Shown here piece after piece: positions 16,587 through 26,924 of a DNA stretch of 64,000 nucleotides. How positions within the stretch are numbered: the first letter of the stretch is position 1; each line of letters opens with the position of its first letter. This DNA comes from Limnohabitans radicicola (GTDB lineage Bacteria > Pseudomonadota > Gammaproteobacteria > Burkholderiales > Burkholderiaceae_C). Below the pieces are notes generated by a model, which was given only the letters and a program-made list of their open reading frames with translations, was not told the origin of the DNA and searched no databases. Where the stretch lies: assembly GCF_014837235.1 (NCBI RefSeq), contig NZ_JACYFT010000003.1:267660-331659 (forward strand), written 5' to 3'. Both the position numbers and the translations under genes were made by a program.

Positions 16587-17646
16587 ACCCCGTCCTCAGG
16601 CCTCCCGGGCCTGGACCTATGCGTCGCCCTTGCTGGCGCTGGCCGTCACCGTGCTGATCGGTGTGGCGCTGTTTGCTGCGCTGGGCAAAGACCCGGTGCG
16701 GGGCTTGCAGATGTTTTTCTGGGAGCCCATGAAGTCCGCTTATGCCATGGGCGAGTTGATGGTCAAGGCCACGCCACTGCTGCTGATCGCCTTGGGCCTG
16801 GCGGTGTGCTTTCGCTCCAACGTCTGGAACATCGGCGCCGAGGGGCAGTTCATCCTTGGCGCTGTCTGCGCCGGGGGTGTGGCCCTGCTGGCCGACAAGG
16901 ACAGCGGGCGCTGGATTGTGCTGGCGGTGCTGTTGGCGGGCACCTTGGGGGGCATGGCCTGGGCCGGACTCACCGCTTGGCTGCGCGACCGCTTCAACGC
17001 CAGCGAGATCCTGGTGAGCCTGATGCTGGTCTACGTGGCCACCATGCTGCTGGGTTACCTGGTCTATGGCCCCTGGAAGGACCCGGGCGGCTACAACTTC
17101 CCGCAGACCAAAACCTTTGAAGCCGTCACCCAGATCCCTCGCCTCATGAGCGGCTCGCGCGTGAGCGTGGGCTTGCTGATCGCGCTGGCGTGCGCGGTAG
17201 GTTTGTGGGTGTTCCTGTTCCGCACCCGTGCGGGTTTTGCCCAGCAGGTGGGTGGCTTGGCGCCTGACGCGGCGCGCTATGCGGGCTTTTCTTCGCGCAA
17301 AGCCTTGTGGGTGGCGCTGCTGACCTCGGGCGGTGCCGCCGGTTTGGCTGGGGCGCTGGAAGTGGCCGGGCCGATTGGGCAGCTCACGCCCTACGTGCCA
17401 GCGGGTTACGGTTTTGCCGCCATCATCGTGGCCTTTGTGGGGCGTTTGCACCCGGCGGGCATGGTGTTGTCGGCCATCCTCATGAGCATGTTCTACATCG
17501 GTGGTGAGCTGGCACAGTCGCGCATGGGTTTGCCCAAATCGATCACCGGGGTGTTTCAGGGCCTGCTGCTGTTTTGCCTGCTGGCCTGTGACACCCTGGT
17601 CAATTACCGCATCCGTTGGGGCCATGCCCGGAAAGGGGCCGTCTGA
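16573..17646 (+). CDS. nucleoside-type ABC transporter permease 1
   Basis: A 357-residue inner-membrane permease of the BPD_transp_2 family (NupP/YufP-like) with about ten hydrophobic segments. Characteristic motifs include LIALGLAVCFRSNVWNIGAEGQF and FNASEILVSLMLVYVA. AGGAGG sits seven bases before the ATG at 16573. It overlaps the ATPase gene upstream and shares TGATG with the second permease, so the three are tightly coupled. It forms the pore together with permease 2. Confidence 0.93.
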   Translation: MLRLEPRPQASRAWTYASPLLALAVTVLIGVALFAALGKDPVRGLQMFFWEPMKSAYAMGELMVKATPLLLIALGLAVCFRSNVWNIGAEGQFILGAVCAGGVALLADKDSGRWIVLAVLLAGTLGGMAWAGLTAWLRDRFNASEILVSLMLVYVATMLLGYLVYGPWKDPGGYNFPQTKTFEAVTQIPRLMSGSRVSVGLLIALACAVGLWVFLFRTRAGFAQQVGGLAPDAARYAGFSSRKALWVALLTSGGAAGLAGALEVAGPIGQLTPYVPAGYGFAAIIVAFVGRLHPAGMVLSAILMSMFYIGGELAQSRMGLPKSITGVFQGLLLFCLLACDTLVNYRIRWGHARKGAV

Positions 17647-18566
17647 TGGAAGCCTATGCCTTGTTGATGGCCGCCACGCTGAATGCGGGCACGGTGCTGG
17701 CCCTGGCTTCTTTGGGTTTGCTGATCAATGAAAAAGCCGGGGTGCTCAATCTGGGCGCCGAGGGCATGATGCTGTGCGCAGCCATCGCCGGTTTCGCCTC
17801 GGTGGTGCACACCGGCAGCGACACGCTCGGCCTGCTGGCCGGCATGGGGGCCGGGGCCTTGCTGGCCGGTATTTTTGGGGTGCTGGTCATCTGGCTGGGC
17901 ACCAATCAATACGCCACGGGTTTGGCCTTGAGTCTCTTCGGCGCCGGTTTCTCGGCCTTTGCCGGCATTGCCTATGTGCAGGAAAAACTGCCTGAGCGTG
18001 CCAGCTTTGCAGTTCCCGGCTTGTCCGACATTCCCCTGCTCGGCCCGGCCCTGTTTCGGCAGCACCCGATGGTGTACGCGGCCGTTGTCTTGTGCCTTGC
18101 ACTGATCTGGTTCCTTTACCGCAGCCGCACCGGCTTGGTGCTGCGCGCCGTGGGTGAGTCGCCAGAATCTGCACACGCCCTGGGCTACCCCGTGCGCCGC
18201 ATCCGTCTGGCGGCCGTGGTGGTGGGCGGCGCCTTGTGTGGCCTGTCAGGGGCGTACATCTCGGTCGTCTACACCCCGTTGTGGGTCGAAGGCATGGTGG
18301 CGGGCAAAGGTTGGATTGCGCTGGCCTTGACCACGTTTGCCACCTGGCGTCCGGCACGTGTTTTGCTTGGTGCTTACCTGTTTGGAGGGGTGACCATGTT
18401 GCAGTTCCATTTGCAGGGGGCGGGGGTGGATGTGCCCAGCCAGCTGCTGACGGCGCTGCCCTACCTGGCCACCATCGTGGTGTTGGCCCTGATCTCGCGC
18501 AATCCGGCCTGGATTCGCGTGAACATGCCTGCATCGCTCGGAAAACCCTTCCATCCGGGTTCATAA
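17646..18566 (+). CDS. nucleoside-type ABC transporter permease 2
   Basis: A 306-residue permease of the same family (NupQ/YufQ-like), with the conserved LASLGLLINEKAGVLNLGAEGMML near the N-terminus and a cytosolic coupling region RAVGESPESAHALGYPV. The ATG at 17646 overlaps the stop of permease 1. The BMP lipoprotein gene follows after 44 bases, still the same operon. Confidence 0.93.
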   Translation: MEAYALLMAATLNAGTVLALASLGLLINEKAGVLNLGAEGMMLCAAIAGFASVVHTGSDTLGLLAGMGAGALLAGIFGVLVIWLGTNQYATGLALSLFGAGFSAFAGIAYVQEKLPERASFAVPGLSDIPLLGPALFRQHPMVYAAVVLCLALIWFLYRSRTGLVLRAVGESPESAHALGYPVRRIRLAAVVVGGALCGLSGAYISVVYTPLWVEGMVAGKGWIALALTTFATWRPARVLLGAYLFGGVTMLQFHLQGAGVDVPSQLLTALPYLATIVVLALISRNPAWIRVNMPASLGKPFHPGS

Positions 18567-18610
18567 TGCATTTTTTCACCCCTGTAACTTTGTCCAATAA
18601 AGGAACTGAC

Positions 18611-19747
18611 ATGACAGACTTTTCCAAGCGCTCCGTCATCAAGATGGTCGCCCTGACGGCTGTGGCTGCGGCCGCACTCGTGGGCTGCGGCAAAAAAGAA
18701 GAGGCCCCCAAGGCCGACGCTGCACCGGCCAAGGCCGAACCTCTGAAGGTGGCGTTCGCTTATGTGGGCCCCGTTGGCGATGGCGGCTGGACCTTTGCCC
18801 ACGACAACGCCCGCAAGGCGGTGGAAAAAGAATTCGGTGACAAAGTGGTCACCAGCTTCGTTGAAAACGTGCCCGAGAGTGCTGACGCTGAGCGCGTGAT
18901 CCGCGACATGGCCGGCCAAGGCAACAAGATCATCTTCGGCACCACTTTTGGTTACATGGAGCCCATGCTCAAAGTGGCGGCTGACATCAAGGATGTGAAG
19001 TTTGAACACGCCACCGGCTACAAGCAAGCCGAGAACATGCGCACCTACGACAGCCGCACCTACGAAGGCGCGTACATGGCGGGTGTGATCGCAGGCAAGA
19101 TGACCAAGTCCAACACCCTGGGTGTGGTTGCCTCCATTCCAATCCCTGAAGTGATCCGCAACATCAACTCCTTCACGCTGGGCGCCCAGTCGGTGAACCC
19201 CAAAGTCAAGACCAAGGTGGTCTGGGTCAACGAGTGGTTCAACCCCCCCAAGGAAACCGAAGCCGCCACCGCCTTGATCAACGGCGGCGCTGACGTGCTG
19301 ATGCAAAACACCGACTCGCCCGCCGTGCTCAAGACCGCTGAAGCCAAAGGCAAGCGCGCCTTCGGTTGGGACTCCGACATGACCGCCTACGGCCCCAAAG
19401 CCCACCTGGGCTCGGCCGTGATCAACTGGGGTCCTTACTACATCAAGGCCGTGCGTGAAGCACTGGACGGCAAGTGGACCGGTGGCACCGCTTCCTGGTG
19501 GGGTGTGAAGGAAGGCGCGATCGATTTCGTGTCCCTGGCCGCTGACGTGCCTGAAGATGCCAAGAAAAAGCTGGAAGAAGTCAAAGCCGGTCTGAAGGAC
19601 GGCAGCTTCTCCATCTGGAAAGGCCCGATCGTTGGTCAAGATGGCAAGGAAATCCTGGCCAAAGACGCTGTGGCGGACGACAAGTTCCTGAGCGGCATCA
19701 ACTTCTACGTCAAAGGCGTGGAAGGCAAAGTGCCCAGCGGCAAATAA
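18611..19747 (+). CDS. BMP-family ABC substrate-binding lipoprotein (purine nucleoside type)
   Basis: A 378-residue PnrA/BmpA-type receptor. The signal sequence ends in the lipobox LVGC, so the mature protein is lipid-anchored. Conserved parts: VAFAYVGPVGDGGWTFAHD (ligand-binding Trp/Phe region), SADAERVIRDMAGQG, FGYMEPML and GVVASIPIPEVIRNIN. AAAGGAAC precedes the ATG at 18611; the long upstream open frame is only read-through of the permease 3' end. C-ending codons dominate, suggesting strong expression, as is usual for binding proteins. The ligand is inferred to be a purine nucleoside or base from the flanking deaminases. Confidence 0.92.
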   Translation: MTDFSKRSVIKMVALTAVAAAALVGCGKKEEAPKADAAPAKAEPLKVAFAYVGPVGDGGWTFAHDNARKAVEKEFGDKVVTSFVENVPESADAERVIRDMAGQGNKIIFGTTFGYMEPMLKVAADIKDVKFEHATGYKQAENMRTYDSRTYEGAYMAGVIAGKMTKSNTLGVVASIPIPEVIRNINSFTLGAQSVNPKVKTKVVWVNEWFNPPKETEAATALINGGADVLMQNTDSPAVLKTAEAKGKRAFGWDSDMTAYGPKAHLGSAVINWGPYYIKAVREALDGKWTGGTASWWGVKEGAIDFVSLAADVPEDAKKKLEEVKAGLKDGSFSIWKGPIVGQDGKEILAKDAVADDKFLSGINFYVKGVEGKVPSGK

Positions 19748-19765
19748 GCCCCGGGCAACCGAGCT

Positions 19766-19815
19766 GCTGGTGGCCCTGAGCCACCAGCCTGAAGCTGCCT
19801 TCGGGCAGCTTTTTT
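19766..19815 (+). terminator. double-hairpin intrinsic terminator after the BMP gene
   Basis: The first hairpin pairs GCTGGTGGC (19766-19774) with GCCACCAGC (19780-19788). The second pairs AAGCTGCC (19792-19799) with GGCAGCTT (19804-19811) across a TTCG tetraloop and runs into a T tract to 19815. The Rieske gene ATG follows only 14 bases later, so this either ends the transporter transcript or reduces read-through into the Rieske gene. Confidence 0.88.
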
Positions 19816-19829
19816 CATGGGAAAAGACA

Positions 19830-21862
<2,033 letters not shown>

Positions 21863-21880
21863 GGTTCACAGCGCACTTGC

Positions 21881-21886
21881 TAAAAT
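21881..21886 (+). promoter_or_regulatory. -10-like TAAAAT upstream of the second BMP gene
   Basis: TAAAAT in the context TTGCTAAAATCC, 69 bases before the BMP start and just after the adenine deaminase stop. The same TAAAAT context recurs upstream of dcd, xseB and the TRAP receptor gene. No clear -35 was found. If active, the transcript would begin at the hairpin at 21896. Confidence 0.4.
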
Positions 21887-21895
21887 CCAAATATG

Positions 21896-21926
21896 AGCCC
21901 GCTGCCCCGGCGGGCTTTGTTTTGTT
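21896..21926 (+). terminator. intrinsic terminator between adenine deaminase and the second BMP gene
   Basis: AGCCCGC (21896-21902) pairs with GCGGGCT (21910-21916), followed by a T-rich tail TTGTTTTGTT. It would end the Rieske-deaminase transcript; because a -10-like element lies just upstream, it could also sit at the 5' end of the BMP message. Confidence 0.7.
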
Positions 21927-21955
21927 CAATCTCCGGGGCCATGTAGAGGACTACC

Positions 21956-23041
21956 ATGTACAAAAACCTCGCTGCCACGTTCGTGGCCGCCTGCTTTTTT
22001 CTCATCGGCGCTCAGGCGCAAACTTCCACCCCATCGAACGAGCCCGTCAAGGCCGGTTTTGTTTATGTCTCGCCCATCACCGAGGCAGGCTGGACGAAGC
22101 AACACGACGAGGGCCGCAAGGCCGTCGAGAAGGCTTTGGGCAACAAAGTCAAAACGACCTTTGTGGCCGATGTGGCCGAAGGGGCCGATGCCGAGCGCGT
22201 GATCCGCGATTTGGCACAGCAAGGCCATCAGATCATCTTCACGCCCAGTTTTGGCTACATGGAGCCCACGCTCAAGGTGGCCAAGGACTTTCCGAATGTG
22301 AAGTTCGAATCGGTCACGGGCTACAAAACGGCTGCCAACGTGGCCGCGTCCAACGCCCGCTATTACGAAGGCCGCTATCTGGCGGGCATCGCGGCGGGCC
22401 GCATGACGAAGACGAATGTCGCCGGTTATGTGGCGGGCTTCCCGATTCCAGAGGTGCTGCAGGGCATCAACGCCTTCACTTTGGGCATGCGCTCGGTGAA
22501 CCCTCAGGCCACTGTCAAGGTGGTTTGGCTCAATGTCTGGTTTGATCCACCCAAGGAACGCGAGGCGGCCATGGCCTTGTTCAACCAGGATGTGGACGTG
22601 ATCGCCTTCCACACCGGCTCCACCGCCGTGATGGCTGCGGCGCAAGAGCGCGGCAAGATGGCCGTGGCCTACCACTCGGACATGCGCAAGGCGGGGCCCG
22701 ATGCCCAGATCATTGCGGTCACGCACCAGTGGGGTGACTACTACACCCGCCGCGTCAAGGCCGTCATGAATGGCAGCTGGACTTCGGGCACCGTGTGGGG
22801 GGGCGTGAAGGAAGGCATGGTTCGCGTAGGCGACTTTGGCCCCCAGGTGCCCAAGAAGGTGCAGGACGAAGTGCTGGCCCAACAAAAGAAAATGGGTTCA
22901 GGCCAGCTGCACCCCTTCACAGGTCCGATCACCGACAACGAAGGTCGCAATGTGCTGCCTGCCGGTCAGCAGCTGAGCGACGAGCAAATCCTGTCGATGA
23001 ACTACCTGGTGGCAGGTGTGGTGGGCAAGGTCAGCCGCTGA
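21956..23041 (+). CDS. second BMP-family ABC substrate-binding protein
   Basis: A 361-residue BMP receptor, clearly paralogous to the lipoprotein at 18611 (shared blocks DAERVIRDLAQQG, FGYMEPTLKVA and PIPEVLQGINAFTLGMRSVNP). Unlike that protein it has an ordinary cleavable signal peptide (MYKNLAATFVAACFFLIGAQAQ) and no lipobox, so it should be free in the periplasm. GTAGAGGA precedes the ATG. No second permease set is encoded here; it probably feeds the same importer with a different ligand range (inference). Confidence 0.9.
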   Translation: MYKNLAATFVAACFFLIGAQAQTSTPSNEPVKAGFVYVSPITEAGWTKQHDEGRKAVEKALGNKVKTTFVADVAEGADAERVIRDLAQQGHQIIFTPSFGYMEPTLKVAKDFPNVKFESVTGYKTAANVAASNARYYEGRYLAGIAAGRMTKTNVAGYVAGFPIPEVLQGINAFTLGMRSVNPQATVKVVWLNVWFDPPKEREAAMALFNQDVDVIAFHTGSTAVMAAAQERGKMAVAYHSDMRKAGPDAQIIAVTHQWGDYYTRRVKAVMNGSWTSGTVWGGVKEGMVRVGDFGPQVPKKVQDEVLAQQKKMGSGQLHPFTGPITDNEGRNVLPAGQQLSDEQILSMNYLVAGVVGKVSR

Positions 23042-23059
23042 GGCTGACCTTTTTCCCCA

Positions 23060-24430
23060 TCAGGGGGCCAGCTGCTTGAGCAGGACCTGCAGGTTGCTGG
23101 CCTGACCCAGACCCCAGCAGGCGTCGAGCACGCTTTCCACTTTCGACTCGCCCAGGATCGGATCGGCCAGGTTGTGGAACTTGGCTTCCAGATCGGCGTC
23201 GGTCATGGGGCGTTGCAGCGAGCCAATGGCGTGCTCGACATGCACTTGCACGCTGCGGCCGTCCTTGAGGGTGGCTGTCACGTACACGCTTTCTTCGCGA
23301 ACCGAGGTGTCCACCACGGCCTGCACCTTGCGGCGCAGGGCCACCACGTCTTCACGCGTGACGATGTGGTCGGCAAACTCTTCTTCGCCCGCACGGCCAA
23401 AGATCAGGCCTGCGGCGCAACCGTGGTACACGCTGAACTTGCCTTGCAGGCCGTCTTGCGGTTCTTTCTTGCCGGTCAGCTCCAGCACCAGCGGGTGCAC
23501 GCGCAACTCGATTTTTTCGACTTCTTCGGCCTTCACGCCTTGGGCGCGCAGTTGCGCGCAGGCATCGATGCTGGGGTGGATCACGATGCCGCAGGCAAAC
23601 GGTTTGTAAGCGTTGAAACTGATCTCGAAGCGCTGACCCAGCTCGTCTTGCGCCTCACGCCAGTCGTACTTGGTGGACAGCACCTGCGCCCAGCCGCGCG
23701 GGGCTTCAAGTGCGCGTGCGCTGGATGTGAAGCCCTTTTGTGCCAGCAAAGCGGCCATCAGGCCAGCACGCGCCGCGCCACCGGGGTGGAAGGGCTTGGT
23801 CATGGTGCCGAATTGTTCGCGCAAGCCAATGGGTTGTGACGCGGCAATGCCCAGCGCCATGGTGGTTTGCTCGGCGTTCAGGCCCAACAAGCGCGAGCAA
23901 GCGGCCGCCGCGCCCAGCGTACCCGTGGAGCCGGTGATGTGCCAGCCGCGGTCGTAGTGCTCGGGGTAGACCAGGTTGCCCATGCGGCAAGCCACGTCGA
24001 TGCCCAGCACCAGCGCGTCGATCACCTGGCGGCCCGAACTGCCCTGGTGCTCGGCCAGCGCCATGATGGCCGAAGCCACGGGGCCAGCGGGGTGGATGAT
24101 GGTTTTGAGGTGGGTGTCGTCAAAGTCAAAGGTGTGCGACGAGATGCCGTTGATCAGGGCGGCGCTGGCCATGTCCACGCGCTCGCTGCGCCCGGCCAGG
24201 GTGGCCTGGGGGGCGGGCTGCAACATTTGGGTGGCGGCCAGGGCCGCGTCCACCGCTTCGTGGCGGGCTGCGCCGATCGCGCAGCCGAGCCAGTTCAAAA
24301 AGGTGCGGTGCGCTTCGTGCTCGACGGCATCACTCCAGCCTTTGGAAGGGTGATTGGCCACGAATTCGGCCAGTTGGCGGGTGATGGCCGGTGCGTTGTG
24401 GTCGGCGGTGACGCTGGTGTTGACGGTCAT
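23060..24430 (-). CDS. MmgE/PrpD family protein
   Basis: A 456-residue all-helical plus lid protein of the 2-methylcitrate dehydratase/cis-aconitate decarboxylase family. Seen: an N-terminal SDAVEHEAHRTFLNWLGCAIGA helix, NGISSHTFDFDDTH with the conserved acidic-His cluster, the HPGGAARAGLMAALLA segment and FKPFACG-like YKPFACGIVIHPSIDAC. The family acts on small di- and tricarboxylates, but many members are uncharacterised. It is last in a GntR-Bug-PrpD operon, so the Bug receptor probably imports its substrate or a precursor (inference). Confidence 0.9.
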   Translation of the reverse strand: MTVNTSVTADHNAPAITRQLAEFVANHPSKGWSDAVEHEAHRTFLNWLGCAIGAARHEAVDAALAATQMLQPAPQATLAGRSERVDMASAALINGISSHTFDFDDTHLKTIIHPAGPVASAIMALAEHQGSSGRQVIDALVLGIDVACRMGNLVYPEHYDRGWHITGSTGTLGAAAACSRLLGLNAEQTTMALGIAASQPIGLREQFGTMTKPFHPGGAARAGLMAALLAQKGFTSSARALEAPRGWAQVLSTKYDWREAQDELGQRFEISFNAYKPFACGIVIHPSIDACAQLRAQGVKAEEVEKIELRVHPLVLELTGKKEPQDGLQGKFSVYHGCAAGLIFGRAGEEEFADHIVTREDVVALRRKVQAVVDTSVREESVYVTATLKDGRSVQVHVEHAIGSLQRPMTDADLEAKFHNLADPILGESKVESVLDACWGLGQASNLQVLLKQLAP

Positions 24431-24461
24431 GGTCTTTCCATTTCAATTAAAAATCGGATGC

Positions 24462-25430
24462 TCAGGCATCGAGGTTGATGTTGCGTTTGCGTGCGAGCTC
24501 GGTCCAGCGCGCCAGGTCTTTTTTCATGTAGTCGCCAAACTGGGTGGCCGTCATGGGCATCAGCTCGATCGCTTCGGCGCTGAGCTTCTCGCGGAAGTCC
24601 GGCTGGGCCAGCACTTGGGCCAGCGCATCGCTCAGTTGCTTGACGATGGGGGCGGGCATGCTGGCGGGGCCGACGATGCCGTACCACTGCTGGGCGTCAA
24701 AGCCCTTGACGCCCGATTCGTCCATGGTGGGCACATCTTTGAGGGCAGGGTGACGCTGGTTGCCGGTGACGGCCAAGGGTCGTACACGGCCACTGCGGAT
24801 GTGGGGCAGCGCAGCGGCCAAGCCCGGGAACATGGCCTGGGTCTGGCCCGCGATCACGTCGGTGGTGGCGGGCGCAATGCCGCGGTAAGGGATGTGCACC
24901 ATGAAGGTGTCGGTTTGCAGCTTGAACAGCTCGGCTGTCAGATGGGTGAGCGAGCCTGCGCCGGCCGAGCCATAGGACACACGGCCAGGGTTCTTTTTCA
25001 CGTAGTCGATGAAGGCATTGACGTCCTTGATGGGCAAGGACGCATTGACCACCAGCACATTGGGCGTGGCGCCGATCATGCCGATGGGGGTGAAGTCTTT
25101 GAGGGGGTCGTAGCTGAGCTTGCGCGTGGCGGGGGCCGTGGCATGGGTGGACACATAGCCTTGCATCAGGGTGTAGCCATCGGGTGCGGAACGTGCCGTG
25201 GTCTGTGAAGCGATCACCCCGCCGCCGCCGCCCAGGTTCTCCACGACCAGGGATTGACCCAATACCTTGCTCAGGCGGTCGCACACGGCGCGGCCCACCA
25301 TGTCCGAGCCGCCGCCTGCGGCCACGGGCACGATGTATTTGATGGGCTTGGCCGGATAAGTCGATTGGGCCCAGGTGCTGGCAGGCAGGGCCAGCAAAGG
25401 CGCGGATTGAAGCAAGGTCCGACGTTTCAT
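24462..25430 (-). CDS. Bug-family TTT substrate-binding protein
   Basis: A 322-residue periplasmic receptor with signal peptide MKRRTLLQSAPLLALPASTWAQ and Bug motifs: KYIVPVAAGGGSDMVGR, LVVENLGGGGGVI, APDGYTLMQG, IPYRGIAPATTDVIAGQTQ and YGIVGPASMPAPIV. Its ATG overlaps the stop of the GntR gene by 4 bases, and GGAGACAAACC gives the ribosome site. It lies 31 bases before the MmgE/PrpD gene. Confidence 0.93.
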   Translation of the reverse strand: MKRRTLLQSAPLLALPASTWAQSTYPAKPIKYIVPVAAGGGSDMVGRAVCDRLSKVLGQSLVVENLGGGGGVIASQTTARSAPDGYTLMQGYVSTHATAPATRKLSYDPLKDFTPIGMIGATPNVLVVNASLPIKDVNAFIDYVKKNPGRVSYGSAGAGSLTHLTAELFKLQTDTFMVHIPYRGIAPATTDVIAGQTQAMFPGLAAALPHIRSGRVRPLAVTGNQRHPALKDVPTMDESGVKGFDAQQWYGIVGPASMPAPIVKQLSDALAQVLAQPDFREKLSAEAIELMPMTATQFGDYMKKDLARWTELARKRNINLDA

Positions 25431-26161
25431 GGTTTGTCTCCAGTGGATTTGTCTGATGGCTTGGTCAGGGCCGATGTGCTGCTTTGCAAGCGTTGGAAAG
25501 CGCTGCTCACGTGCTGCGTGAGCAGTTGGCGAGCCTGTTCGATATCGCCTTGAGCAATGGCCTGCGCGATGTGGGTATGCTCGTTGATCGAGCTTTGCAT
25601 GCTCAAGCCCTGGGACAGGCTTTTGAGCCGTGCCAGATGCAATTTCTGAACCACGTCCCGGTAGGTGCTGGCCAAGGGAGCGTTGCCGGCAGCCTCGATG
25701 ATTCGCCAGTGAAATTGCAGGTTTTCGGCGTAATAGCTCGCCACGTTTTGTTGTGATGCTGCCGCTTGCATGGCGGTGACCGACGCCGACAACGCCGTGG
25801 CCAGGACCTTGCGCTGGGGCGTGGGCAGAGCGGCCACTTTGGCCCCGGCAAAGCCGTCCAGCAGGCTGCGCATCTCGTACAGGTCGAGCACCTCGGTGTC
25901 CTGGATTTCGCGCACAAAGGTGCCTGAGTGCTTGCGTGAACTCACCAAGCCCGAGCTTTCCAACTCGCGCAAGGCTTCACGGACGGGCACCCGCGACACC
26001 TGCAGCCGTGCACAGACATCGGGCTCGTTGATCCGCTCGCCCGGGGCCAGGTCGCCCCGCAGAATGCGCTCCAGCAGGTCCTCGCGCACGAGCTTGGCCA
26101 GCGAGGTGTCCCGCATGGTTTGCAGTCGCGCAGACGTGTCGGAGGTGATCCAGGGGAGCAT
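25427..26161 (-). CDS. GntR family regulator, FadR/FCD subfamily
   Basis: A 244-residue regulator. N-terminal winged helix: LVREDLLERILRGDLAPGERINEPDVCARLQVSRVPVREALRELESSGLV (described here in part) and the C-terminal helical FCD domain from about residue 85, with acid and His residues that usually bind a metal and a carboxylate. As first gene of GntR-Bug-PrpD it probably senses a carboxylate used by the cassette and represses its own operon through the palindrome at 26189. Shine-Dalgarno is weak. Confidence 0.9.
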   Translation of the reverse strand: MLPWITSDTSARLQTMRDTSLAKLVREDLLERILRGDLAPGERINEPDVCARLQVSRVPVREALRELESSGLVSSRKHSGTFVREIQDTEVLDLYEMRSLLDGFAGAKVAALPTPQRKVLATALSASVTAMQAAASQQNVASYYAENLQFHWRIIEAAGNAPLASTYRDVVQKLHLARLKSLSQGLSMQSSINEHTHIAQAIAQGDIEQARQLLTQHVSSAFQRLQSSTSALTKPSDKSTGDKP

Positions 26162-26188
26162 GGTCAGTATTGATCGATGATTGGATTA

Positions 26189-26207
26189 ATCGTATACGAA
26201 ATACGAT
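26189..26207. promoter_or_regulatory. candidate GntR operator
   Basis: ATCGTAT (26189-26195) and ATACGAT (26201-26207) form a perfect 7-5-7 inverted repeat, and an overlapping 10-base palindrome TCGTATACGA occupies 26190-26199. The GTATAC core fits operators of FadR-subfamily GntR proteins. It is 28 bases upstream of the GntR start. Confidence 0.65.
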
Positions 26208-26285
26208 CAACGCGCCTGGCGCACTGTCCGGTGGGTGACGGCACAACGCCCTGCCTGCCTTGCAAGGTCCAAAACAGAAGCGGCC

Positions 26286-26291
26286 TAAAAT
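26286..26291 (+). promoter_or_regulatory. -10-like TAAAAT for dcd
   Basis: TAAAAT in the context GGCCTAAAATGCGGC, 24 bases before the dcd ATG. It shares the CCTAAAAT context with the xseB promoter region. No good -35 at 17 bases. Confidence 0.5.
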
Positions 26292-26315
26292 GCGGCATTC
26301 TTCCGAGGTGTACCG

Positions 26316-26885
26316 ATGAGCATCAAAAGCGACAAGTGGATCCGCCGCATGGCCGAGCAAAACGGCATGATCGAGCCGTTCGAGCCGGGCCAGATCCGCC
26401 AGAACGCAGCTGGCCAGAAAATTGTGAGCTACGGCACCAGCAGCTACGGCTACGACATCCGCTGCGCCCCGGAGTTCAAGGTCTTCACCAACATCTACAG
26501 CACGGTGGTGGATCCCAAGAACTTTGACGAAAAGAGCTTTGTAGACATCGAAAGCGATGTTTGCATCATCCCGCCCAACAGTTTTGCGCTGGCCCGCACG
26601 GTGGAGTATTTCCGTATCCCGCGCAATGTGCTGACTGTTTGCCTGGGCAAGAGCACCTATGCCCGCTGCGGCATCATCGTCAACGTGACCCCGTTCGAGC
26701 CCGAGTGGGAAGGTTATGTGACGCTCGAATTCAGCAACACCACCCCGCTGCCTGCCAAGATTTATGCCGGTGAGGGCTGCGCGCAGGTGCTGTTCTTCGA
26801 GAGCGATGAAGTGTGTGAGACCAGCTACAAGGATCGGGGCGGCAAGTACCAGGGCCAGGTCGGCGTGACCTTGCCCAAGACCTGA
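26316..26885 (+). CDS. dcd: dCTP deaminase
   Basis: A 189-residue trimeric enzyme that deaminates dCTP to dUTP in thymidylate synthesis. Seen: SSYGYDIRC at residues 49-57, [13 protein letters not shown], the catalytic block [19 protein letters not shown] and [10 protein letters not shown] with the catalytic Glu, and CAQVLFFE. Length and ends match the proteobacterial homotrimeric Dcd without a dUTPase fusion. Divergent from the GntR gene. Confidence 0.96.
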   Translation: MSIKSDKWIRRMAEQNGMIEPFEPGQIRQNAAGQKIVSYGTSSYGYDIRCAPEFKVFTNIYSTVVDPKNFDEKSFVDIESDVCIIPPNSFALARTVEYFRIPRNVLTVCLGKSTYARCGIIVNVTPFEPEWEGYVTLEFSNTTPLPAKIYAGEGCAQVLFFESDEVCETSYKDRGGKYQGQVGVTLPKT

Positions 26886-26924
26886 TTTTCGGGCGGTTCG
26901 GCTGAAATGAGACAATAGAGGCCG

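Noticed and set aside
18236-18610. N-terminal extension of the BMP lipoprotein
   Set aside because: It overlaps the 3' end of permease 2; the signal peptide with lipobox and the ribosome site place the start at 18611.
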